Assembly: GCA_008933045.1 (NCBI GenBank)
Contig: WBXJ01000004.1
Location: forward strand, 1-34,711
Length of the DNA: 34,711 bases
Direction of reading: 5' to 3'
DNA from: Verrucomicrobiota bacterium
GTDB taxonomy: Bacteria; Verrucomicrobiota; Verrucomicrobiia; Limisphaerales; SXQI01
A model generated the notes under the pieces. That model saw only the letters and a list, made by a program, of their open reading frames with translations. It searched no databases and was not told the DNA's origin. Below are positions 26,601-33,153 of the stretch, one piece after another (position 1 is the stretch's first letter; each line of letters begins with the position of its first letter). A program made the position numbers and the translations under genes.

Positions 26601-28692
26601 CTTGTTCGATCAGTAGACGCTGCGCGTTCATGCGCACCGTGCCATTAGCGTGGTTCAGGGCTTGCACCAATTCAGCCGACGAAGCTTTGGTGAGATTCGG
26701 AATCACCAACTTCTTGGCATCCTTGTGCTGCACTCGCCAAACACGACCAAAGTAATGGTCGCGATCCGGTCGCACCGCCGCGTTGTTCGGGCCGTGTTTC
26801 GGGCCGCGCGTATCATTGTGGATCGCGGCTTGGTTGTAGAAATCTAAAATGTAGAGTGCTCCATCAGGTCCAATTCGCGTGTGAATCGGCCGGAACCACA
26901 GATCCGTGCTCGCCACAATCTCCGAGTCAGGATACTCACCCGGTCGCGACGCGGTGAACGTGGGGCCCTTGGCCTTGAGCATATCCAAATGCACCAGATT
27001 CAACGTCGGTTCGGTAACCGTGAACGTGTAGTCCCACTTCGCCGGCCAGGCTCCCCCGTTGTAAATACAAGCTCCCGCCGCTGCCGTCCAATTGCCCACC
27101 CAATCGATCTGCACATAAGCCTGCTGATGATACTCTCGTGCAGGAAACGCTTTGTTATGATCCTCGATGTTTTTAAAACTGGTTGCGTTCCCGACCTTCG
27201 CCCGCGTTAAGACCCCTTCCGGCATCACAACGTGGTCAATATGATTCCCGTTGGCTTGAGAGTAAAAAACCTCCCCATCAGGCGCAATATCGACCCCCCA
27301 AGTATTACTTCCCTTCGAAGAGTATTGCTCAATCCCACTTCCATCAGGTCTAAACCGAAACACCCCGTCGTTGATCTTCCCAAAATACTTCGAACCATCA
27401 CCCGATTTGATATCCCCACGGCTATACCCCACCGTCGCATAAATCCATCCATCCATCCCCCATCGCAAATTGCTAATCACCGCATGCGTATCGAACGTGC
27501 CAAAACCCGTATATACCTTCTCGACAGTCTCCGCCTTTCCATCCCCGTTCGTATCCCGCACAAAAAGCACATCCGGCGCCTGAGACACAATCACACCATC
27601 CTTGTAAAACACAAAACTAGTGGCCAACTCCAAGCCCTCATAAAAAACCGTCTTTTTATCCATCACTCCATCCCCCGTCGTGTCTTCCAAAATAGAGATG
27701 CGATCCTTTGCCGGGCGGTTCTTATCGGTCTTCGCGGGATACTCCACTGCTTCCAAAACCCACATCCGACCCGCAGGATCCCAATCCACCGACATCGGCT
27801 TTTGAACCAATGGCTCCGCGGCTGCCAATGAAGTCGTAAACTCCGACCACGTTTTAATTTGCGCCAACGTCGCCTCAGGACGTGAGGGCCCACCCTCCGG
27901 ATAACGAAAACTCTCCAACTCAACCTTCGAACAAAGCGAATTCATCTCCCGTTTACCCGCCCACGCAATCCCTCGCAGCAACATCCCGCGAAAATGCGGC
28001 AACCCGAATGACTTCGTATTATGCCCGGGAATCGAAACAAACGCTCGGTAGTTATCCTTCTCGTAAACCCACATCTGCGGAACAATCTCATACACCGAAG
28101 GCATAATCCGCCCCCCTTTACTATTGCGCTTATCCGGCGCATACGACGCACACAACACCTTCGCCTCAGGCATCATTCGTAGATCATAGTAAATCTCATC
28201 ATCAAAATCCCAATTCGATACCCCCTCCGTCAGCTCATGCTTATAATCCGTGAAATACATCGAAACATCCCCCTCGAACCACTTCGAGAACCCATGCTCC
28301 CACGCTCCCCCAATCACCGTCTTCCACCACTGAGGATCCGTGCCACACACCGAATCATGGATCGCCACCAACCCACCCCCGCGTTTCAAAAACTTCTCCA
28401 AATTCGCCCGATCCTCACCCGCCACCGTACCTGCCTCCGCCGCATACATCACCACCACATCCGTATTCTCCAATTGCGTCCCCGATGGAAAACCCACCTT
28501 CCCATCCACCTTGGCACCGCGCTCGGTCAACAACTTCGTCCAATCCTTCAAAAAGACCGGCCCGTCATGCTGCCCGGCGCCATGCGTTTTCTCTCCCGCC
28601 CGGATAAACACCCGCAGTGGACCCGCGTTTTGCCCCTGCACAGGAGCCATCGCCACAAGAAACGCCAAAAGAAGAAGCAATCGAAATTTCAT
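23656..28692 (-). CDS. Giant secreted ThuA - dehydrogenase-like propeller - HEAT - cytochrome - ThuA protein
   Basis: About 1678 residues, with a signal peptide (MKFRLLLLLAFLVAMAPVQG). Domains in order: a first ThuA-like domain (about 25-245; GQHDGPVFLKDWTKLL, KRGGGLVAIHDS, FRGMLLRGIAWAG); a PVC-type membrane-bound dehydrogenase beta-propeller (about 290-655; KPMSVDWDPAGRMWVLEAVE, NLRWGMDGWIYATVGYS, RIGPDGALYILDFYNQ); HEAT-like helical repeats (about 660-1105); a haem domain with NCAACHKFNGDGRDLAPDLT (C1135, C1138, H1139) and its usual IIDPNRVVEPNYLSW tail; a carbohydrate-binding-like beta region (about 1250-1450); and a second ThuA domain (about 1467-1678; AGKGLMLVHAALWYSWNNWP, MSLGHDASAHNHKAYQTLL). 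The order from propeller to haem is common in Planctomycetes and Verrucomicrobia; ThuA at both ends is less usual. An ATG at 28701 is an alternative start. Periplasmic sugar oxidation is inferred. Confidence 0.93.
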   Translation of the reverse strand: MKFRLLLLLAFLVAMAPVQGQNAGPLRVFIRAGEKTHGAGQHDGPVFLKDWTKLLTERGAKVDGKVGFPSGTQLENTDVVVMYAAEAGTVAGEDRANLEKFLKRGGGLVAIHDSVCGTDPQWWKTVIGGAWEHGFSKWFEGDVSMYFTDYKHELTEGVSNWDFDDEIYYDLRMMPEAKVLCASYAPDKRNSKGGRIMPSVYEIVPQMWVYEKDNYRAFVSIPGHNTKSFGLPHFRGMLLRGIAWAGKREMNSLCSKVELESFRYPEGGPSRPEATLAQIKTWSEFTTSLAAAEPLVQKPMSVDWDPAGRMWVLEAVEYPAKTDKNRPAKDRISILEDTTGDGVMDKKTVFYEGLELATSFVFYKDGVIVSQAPDVLFVRDTNGDGKAETVEKVYTGFGTFDTHAVISNLRWGMDGWIYATVGYSRGDIKSGDGSKYFGKINDGVFRFRPDGSGIEQYSSKGSNTWGVDIAPDGEVFYSQANGNHIDHVVMPEGVLTRAKVGNATSFKNIEDHNKAFPAREYHQQAYVQIDWVGNWTAAAGACIYNGGAWPAKWDYTFTVTEPTLNLVHLDMLKAKGPTFTASRPGEYPDSEIVASTDLWFRPIHTRIGPDGALYILDFYNQAAIHNDTRGPKHGPNNAAVRPDRDHYFGRVWRVQHKDAKKLVIPNLTKASSAELVQALNHANGTVRMNAQRLLIEQGKVETVAAVQALALSSDASTLTRVNAAWTALGIARAQNSEMLTALWKSGSPVLQRTAMQMLRHTALPADLSQDFQAWGPLLMGMGEAIRTADERTRLEILMTFAMSETRWYETDESAGARKYLLETFEFLKDSWSQSAMVAYYKKAPVQFLRTAMEVGGDYLRIPVVELSRVIASSEDSSKAGALVVALARQSGGEALKVVALESLSANLKPSVVPTWSSELQEALAALLASKDPAVPTATLPLISRWDKDGKMAAQTATLVEQMITQVNDASQSDDQRAQLATSLLAVRQVNAKIMPAVANIAGSNASADLQRRVIDALGNSGDPAAGAAITRVFSQLPASAQEAAFAQLIKRAEWSLGLVEALASKKIALSLLNPVSIGRLRTHANRGVSERAIAVINDLRGPEMKEKNALIALLTPEVEKPGNSARGKELFTQNCAACHKFNGDGRDLAPDLTGMGVHGAAELLVHIIDPNRVVEPNYLSWSFDTLDGETYDGIVGRENRESVFIRTAVGDLELKTAKIKNRRNTGRSLMPDGFEALEAAGLRDILTYLTEGDSRFRVLDLGQAFTANSTRGIYVSSESASESVQFKRFGLMKAGGVPFEVANPAKTANGNNVVVLKGGEGLARTFPEKVEIDGHGVKAKRLHFLGGVGGWAFPCCGTDRHENLPVAKVTVNYGDGQSEVIILTNGVEFADYIGEFDVPGSKRVEDIVKSGQVRWFTKVLKREAAIKTITLESFSNFVAPTFVAITADNGDQAVQKADAAPAALSVTARTLIVGGNSSHDFNKWFNEVDSATLKAGGIAANYTEATDQVGAVLKDLDVLYLSNNKPFPDAATRDGIFAFADAGKGLMLVHAALWYSWNNWPSYNAGLVGGGARGHDKYGEFEVTVVQPDHPIMAGVPKTFKLSDELYHYEGGSKNAKITVLATGRNAAGETWPVVWVTTHPKAKIACMSLGHDASAHNHKAYQTLLKNMHDYVSGKVK

Positions 28693-28811
28693 ACGATACA
28701 TATTTGTTAACGCCAAAACCCTAATCAACCCAACGGAAGGAAGCAACGTTTCAGTCACGCAAGACTGAACGGCGAGATGAAGCACTTAACCCGAGAAGGA
28801 GTCGAACGAGA

Positions 28812-29735
28812 TTACTCGTTCTCGAAATAATCCCCATCGACATGTTTGATCTCATAGGAATGCCTAAGGGTCACCCCAATGTTGTATTGTGTCATGAGAT
28901 CAGCCAGCCGATCGCCATCAATCAGTATGACCTTCTGTGAGACTTGCTTAGCGTAATTCGTAGCCGTCTGAGCAAACTCGCTCGTCGTGATAAACACCCC
29001 TTTGTTCGCCTGTTGTCCGGCCAGTGCGCCGACGAAGCTCTGAATCTCCTTCCGACCAACCGTTTGCTGCCACCGTTTTGCCTGAACATAAATCACATCC
29101 AATCCCAGACGATCCTCATTGATCACACCGTCGATCCCTTCATCGTGGGAGGCCTTTGTTAGATTCGCTGCCTCAGTCCGTGAGCCGCCATATCCCATCG
29201 CAAGGAGTAAATCCAGCACGAGCTTCTCAAACCGCAAGGGATCCATTTCTTTGACCAAGTCCAAGACCTCTTTCTTCAGTGTCTCAGCGAGGATCTTATG
29301 GGCACTTGCCATCAATTCCAAAGGTGGTTTTGCGTTCCCTTCAAATTCCTGAATTTGTACAGAATCCCCCGTCGCAGCGACCGGCTTTGCGCCCGTTTTC
29401 TGCATGAATTCTACAAATTTTGGGAACTTCATGAGATAATCACGGTGAAGAGACTTTGGATTCCCTAAAGCCTCCTGCTTGCCTGCCTCCGTAATGGAGT
29501 AGAGACCACGTTTGACGCGGGTCAACAAACCAGCATAAAGCAGATCAAGACACGCCCAGCTTACGCGATTGCGCCAGCGGGAATTTCCACTTGGAAGCGG
29601 GTCAACAAGCTCCTCAGGTGTCAGTTGGAAGGTTTTGGCGAGGATCCCATACACATCAGAAAGACGGTGCTCATTTCCATCTGCGTAAAGCTGCAAGGCA
29701 GGAACCTTGATCTCGTTAAATTCTGGAATAGGCAT
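28812..29735 (-). CDS. Mrr-type restriction endonuclease
   Basis: About 307 residues. An N-terminal Mrr_N winged-helix domain (about residues 1-90; PALQLYADGNEHRLSDVYGI, WACLDLLYAGLLTRVKRGLY then SITEAGK) is followed by an Mrr catalytic domain of the PD-(D/E)xK superfamily (about 170-290). The catalytic domain includes FEKLVLDLLLAMGYGG, DEGIDGVI with the metal-binding Asp, and the QxK of VIYVQAKRW, then GRKEIQSFVGALAGQQANKG and FITTSEFAQTATNYA. Mrr enzymes cut modified foreign DNA. The frame opens further upstream, but the Met at 29735 starts the family's usual N-terminus. No methyltransferase is adjacent, as expected for a type IV enzyme. The stop codon sits in the loop of a small GAACGAG/CTCGTTC hairpin. 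Confidence 0.9.
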   Translation of the reverse strand: MPIPEFNEIKVPALQLYADGNEHRLSDVYGILAKTFQLTPEELVDPLPSGNSRWRNRVSWACLDLLYAGLLTRVKRGLYSITEAGKQEALGNPKSLHRDYLMKFPKFVEFMQKTGAKPVAATGDSVQIQEFEGNAKPPLELMASAHKILAETLKKEVLDLVKEMDPLRFEKLVLDLLLAMGYGGSRTEAANLTKASHDEGIDGVINEDRLGLDVIYVQAKRWQQTVGRKEIQSFVGALAGQQANKGVFITTSEFAQTATNYAKQVSQKVILIDGDRLADLMTQYNIGVTLRHSYEIKHVDGDYFENE

Positions 29736-29894
29736 AAGTGATTGAGAATTAAGCGACGCAGCCGTTGAAACAAGTTTATTCCTAGTCCGCAAATCGCGGC
29801 CCGAAGATCGCACGGGAACTCTGGCGACCGAACACTTTCAGAAAAGAAATCTTGCAATCTGGGTGCCATTCCTTAAATTCTAATAACTTGGAAC

Positions 29895-29971
29895 GCGAGC
29901 GTAGCTCAGTCTGGTAGAGCATCACCTTGCCAAGGTGAACGTCGAGGGTTCGAATCCCTTCGCTCGCTCCA
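29895..29971 (+). tRNA. tRNA-Gly (anticodon GCC)
   Basis: A 77-base cloverleaf: acceptor GCGAGCG/CGCTCGC, D-arm GCTC/GAGC, anticodon stem TCACC/GGTGA with loop TTGCCAA, T-arm GAGGG/CCCTT (one G-T pair at its base) with loop TTCGAAT, discriminator T and encoded CCA. Anticodon GCC reads the glycine codons GGC and GGU. It stands alone between the oppositely oriented mrr and prepilin-like genes. Confidence 0.96.
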
Positions 29972-30025
29972 TATTTCACCTAACCTAACTCCTCACATCA
30001 CAACTCGACGCACAACCGTTCTACG

Positions 30026-30835
30026 CTAAGGGTAATGTGGACGATTATCGCGGTTCCACTGCGATGCCGCTTTCTGTTTAGACCCCAAGTCTTTGTGGAG
30101 TTGGCCAATGATATCAAGTCGACGCTTGGACTCGACGTGGCCGTCGCAATAAAGAATTTTTGCACGTTTGTTATGCAGCTCCAACGGCCACTGTCGCTCC
30201 TCATACATGCCAATAAAGCCGCTCCAATCCCGATCCCCTTTTTGTTTGAGATCCCAATTGCTATCCCCAATGGCGATCATTTCGGAAGGTTTAACAACGG
30301 CTGTTTCCTTCGTCTCTCCCCAGACGGGGTCACCCAGATAAACGCCAAGACCTGTATTAGGCGTGTTGCCTGCAAAAGCACCCCAGACGTTATACCCATA
30401 ACTCATGAAAAACGTCCCCCCTGGCTTTAGCCGCACTTCATCCTTCAAATAACCGAGACCCGCAGCTTTGCCGCTTCCGAATTTTGGGATCCATTGCGAC
30501 GCGGGCGGTGCGGAAGGACAATGAAAAACCTCTGTGCTCCCTCCGCTACTATACATCGTTTGACGTAAAAGCGCGGGCCAAATCCAAGCCGCTTCGTTAG
30601 CTCCATCAATCCCCACAGGATAGACGCCATGGTCGCCGATGTAGATAGTCATCGCCAAACCCATTTGCCGTAGATTACTCAGGCACTTCGCCCCTTTGGC
30701 CTTCGCCTTGGCACTGCTCAAGGCAGGAAGCAGCATCCCCGCCAATATGGCAATGATGGCGATAACTACTAGAAGTTCAATCAGCGTAAAACCAGCCCGA
30801 GCGGAGCGGTTTTTGACGGTTAATAAAGCCTTCAT
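30026..30835 (-). CDS. Type II secretion/prepilin-like protein with N-terminal methylation motif
   Basis: A 269-residue pseudopilin-like protein of the class very abundant in Verrucomicrobiota and Planctomycetes. A basic leader ends at Gly15, and the mature protein would begin [20 protein letters not shown], with the conserved Glu at mature position 5; a prepilin peptidase would cut and methylate here. The head continues [20 protein letters not shown], then a globular C-terminal part with [12 protein letters not shown] and the typical closing segment [13 protein letters not shown]. These proteins are thought to sit in the inner membrane or assemble into short filaments; individual functions are unknown. 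It lies nine bases downstream of the subtilase gene, so co-transcription is likely. Confidence 0.93.
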   Translation of the reverse strand: MKALLTVKNRSARAGFTLIELLVVIAIIAILAGMLLPALSSAKAKAKGAKCLSNLRQMGLAMTIYIGDHGVYPVGIDGANEAAWIWPALLRQTMYSSGGSTEVFHCPSAPPASQWIPKFGSGKAAGLGYLKDEVRLKPGGTFFMSYGYNVWGAFAGNTPNTGLGVYLGDPVWGETKETAVVKPSEMIAIGDSNWDLKQKGDRDWSGFIGMYEERQWPLELHNKRAKILYCDGHVESKRRLDIIGQLHKDLGSKQKAASQWNRDNRPHYP

Positions 30836-30844
30836 AAATACTCA

Positions 30845-32368
30845 TCAATTGTAACGTAGGCGGTAGAATAATGCCGAGTTGGCGGGGCGGGTCAGTGTCT
30901 GTTGCCAAGGTGGAGCGGAGGTAAAACTATTCGTTTGGATGGGCAGCCAAACCTTGAGATTCGTTGAACTCTCCAAAACAATCGGCATCGATAACGAGTA
31001 ACTCTTGTAGATGAGGAACGGATTCGGGCCGGAGGAAACCACCAACCGAAGTTCAGCGACGGGATCACTCTTCAAAGCGTTGCTCAGATTCAGGCGACCA
31101 CCAGTGCGTGTCTTCCCAGCAAACGCAGCTACAGGATCCGTGGTCGCTAGCAACCGGTTACGTAGCTCCGCTGCCGTGAGCTGCGGAAAGCGTGCTCGAA
31201 GCAAAACGGCCGCTCCAGAGACAAAAGCTGTCGCAAACGACGTCCCGCTCTTGCGTGCATACGATTCGTCCGTAAAAATCCCAGTCGAAAAAATATCATC
31301 CCCAGGCGCGGCAAGATCCACGCTCTTCAGCCCCGTATTAGCACCCAGACCGGTGCTGGTCTTCCAAATCCCATCCGTGCGCGAATTGGCGGTGACAACG
31401 ATGATATTGTCCAATCCAAAACTACCCGGGTAAAGTGGCACCAAGTCGTTGTTGCCATTCTCATTCCCAGCAGCTGTGACAAACAGTATTCCTGCGCTGC
31501 GAACCGCCTTCAACGCATCCTCAAGCATTAGAGATTTCTGCGTTCCGTTCCAACTCGCGTTGATAATCTGCGCCCCATGACCAATCGCGTAATCAATACA
31601 CGCCACAGCATCATCAAAACTACCATCCCCCACATCATTAAAGAATTTAAGGGCCATGATCTGAACTCGCCAAGCAACCCCGGATCCGCCAATACCATTA
31701 TTCCCCATGGCACCAATCACCCCAGAAATATGAGTCCCATGACCATAAGCATCCGTCACATCACCACTAATCTTATGGATCCCAGCGAGGTCATAGTAGC
31801 TGGCGAACCCGTGAACATCATCCACCATACCATTCCGGTCATTGTCGATTTTATCCCCAGCCACCTCAGCCGGATTCCTCCACAAGTTATTCGTCAAATC
31901 GACATGAGTGACGCGCAACCCTGAATCAATAACAGCTACAACCACCTGCGGCGCATCATGCAACAAATCCCAAGCAGCGGCCGCACCGATATTAGTAAGC
32001 CCCCATTGAGAACCATTGATCACGGCGGGATCATTAGAAAGCCCTGCCGCATGAACTTTAAAGTTAGGCTCCGCAAACTCCACCAATCCACTGTCTTGAT
32101 AATCGCGAATCTTCTCGCGAACAGATTCGCCCTCCCGTAACTCGATAACTTGCCACCCCCCGAAGCGTTGAAACTCACGCAACACCTGATGCTGATTCCT
32201 CAACTGAAGTTGCCCCAAACGAGCGCCAAAACCTTCTCCTGCGCGAGGTTTCATCAAAACCTGGCCTGCACGATACGACTCATCCGCAGCACCGTTTGAA
32301 CGCATAATGCCTCCAAAAAAAAACAGGAATCCAACCACGAGAGTGCTTAGTGAGCGCATGATTAGCAT
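30845..32368 (-). CDS. Secreted S8 family (subtilisin-like) serine protease
   Basis: About 507 residues. A signal peptide (about residues 1-27) and an I9-like propeptide (about 35-105, ending FAEPNFKVHA) precede the peptidase domain. The catalytic triad is intact: Asp148 in VVAVIDSGLR, His210 in YGHGTHISG and Ser377 in SGTSFATAFVSG, with the oxyanion Asn near 302 in AAGNENGNN. A calcium-site-like DNDRNGMVDDVHG loop follows the Asp. The C-terminal 70 residues (MPIVLESSTNLKVWLPIQ, ending ALFYRLRYN) form the beta-rich tail common on secreted verrucomicrobial proteins. The ATG at 32368 is chosen; an adjacent TTG and a later ATG (32359) are alternatives. It may process neighbouring exported proteins, which is speculation from position. 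Confidence 0.94.
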   Translation of the reverse strand: MLIMRSLSTLVVGFLFFFGGIMRSNGAADESYRAGQVLMKPRAGEGFGARLGQLQLRNQHQVLREFQRFGGWQVIELREGESVREKIRDYQDSGLVEFAEPNFKVHAAGLSNDPAVINGSQWGLTNIGAAAAWDLLHDAPQVVVAVIDSGLRVTHVDLTNNLWRNPAEVAGDKIDNDRNGMVDDVHGFASYYDLAGIHKISGDVTDAYGHGTHISGVIGAMGNNGIGGSGVAWRVQIMALKFFNDVGDGSFDDAVACIDYAIGHGAQIINASWNGTQKSLMLEDALKAVRSAGILFVTAAGNENGNNDLVPLYPGSFGLDNIIVVTANSRTDGIWKTSTGLGANTGLKSVDLAAPGDDIFSTGIFTDESYARKSGTSFATAFVSGAAVLLRARFPQLTAAELRNRLLATTDPVAAFAGKTRTGGRLNLSNALKSDPVAELRLVVSSGPNPFLIYKSYSLSMPIVLESSTNLKVWLPIQTNSFTSAPPWQQTLTRPANSALFYRLRYN

Positions 32369-32457
32369 CAAAATTGAGAAACCCCACTATCCCACCAGCC
32401 ACCAACCAAATCAACGTCTTTTCACCCGCAATCCCTTTTCGCGGCTTGTGTTTTCGA

Positions 32458-33114
32458 CTAATCGATCCTCAAATTAGCGCCCAAAACGCGCAGGCACTTC
32501 CGACCACCACGTGTTAGGAGGAAGATGGAAAATCCAGCTAGCGACATGGAGAACACGGTCGGCTCTGGCACCATGGTGAGAATGGAGGGACGCAAGAGAA
32601 CCGATAACGGATTGCCATCGCTGCCGAATAGTTCGCTGGGGCCGTTCAATGATTCGAGGCTGAGTTCCCAAGTTTGCCCGTAAAGGGAAAACCCTGTCGT
32701 ATCGAGCGTGACAGATCCGATGATGAACGTGCCTTGGTTGAGCTGAACGTAACCAGATTGAGTCAAGGTTGCGGCCTCGTAAATTTGGGGCAGGAGGCTC
32801 CCTGATCCGCCTTGGCCGTTGTTGTTGAAACCGAAAAGAACCTTGGGCGAGAAAATGTCAATATCGGTAATACTAGGGCCAGAAATAACCCCTCCAGCGG
32901 CGGGTCCACCATCAGCAATTTGAAGGTTAAGTCCCAAACCGAGAAGCGAAACGGGCAGACTATCGTTGACGGCATAGATCCACAGCGTCTGTCCTGGTGC
33001 ATTAGGCAGGATATCCGTGTCTGGCACCGACAACACAATATTAGCTTGCAGCATTTCTGCCGAAAATAATAACAGCGTCAGGGTGACCCACTGAGATTTA
33101 ATCGAGTTCCTCAT
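32458..33114 (-). CDS. PEP-CTERM exosortase-sorted protein
   Basis: A 218-residue exported protein. The N-terminus is a signal peptide (about residues 1-24, ending LQA). The body is beta-rich with many Gly, Ser, Asn and Leu residues and no recognised catalytic motif; part of it (PGQTLWIYAVNDSLPVSLLG) resembles a cohesin-like or jelly-roll strand pattern. Near the C-terminus is a PEP-CTERM signal: VPEPTVFSMSLAGFSIFLLT followed by the basic RGGRK. This tripartite element directs sorting by an exosortase (EpsH/XrtA type), usually tied to exopolysaccharide. About a dozen residues follow the basic cluster, slightly more than usual. No exosortase gene is in the window. It lies 39 bases after the upstream Ig/dockerin gene. 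Confidence 0.88.
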   Translation of the reverse strand: MRNSIKSQWVTLTLLLFSAEMLQANIVLSVPDTDILPNAPGQTLWIYAVNDSLPVSLLGLGLNLQIADGGPAAGGVISGPSITDIDIFSPKVLFGFNNNGQGGSGSLLPQIYEAATLTQSGYVQLNQGTFIIGSVTLDTTGFSLYGQTWELSLESLNGPSELFGSDGNPLSVLLRPSILTMVPEPTVFSMSLAGFSIFLLTRGGRKCLRVLGANLRID

Positions 33115-33153
33115 TCGCCTTCTTGAACTTTTCCGCGTGGGAATATTTGAACC

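Noticed and set aside
27232-27831. 199-codon plus-strand open frame
   Set aside because: Opposite the giant ThuA gene in the skewed-composition part; rich in Arg, Pro, Ile and His without any domain.
28748-28770. Hairpin upstream of the giant ThuA gene
   Set aside because: About eight base pairs with one bulge and no T-run; not distinguishable from chance as a terminator for mrr.
28790-28807. Sequence resembling a reversed tRNA T-arm (cccgagaaggagtcgaac)
   Set aside because: Only about 18 bases, the T-stem does not pair, and no acceptor or anticodon arm is present; too short to claim a tRNA remnant or attachment site.
29782-29979. Minus-strand frame with GIRTLDVHLGKVMLYQTELR
   Set aside because: Antisense of tRNA-Gly, same artefact.
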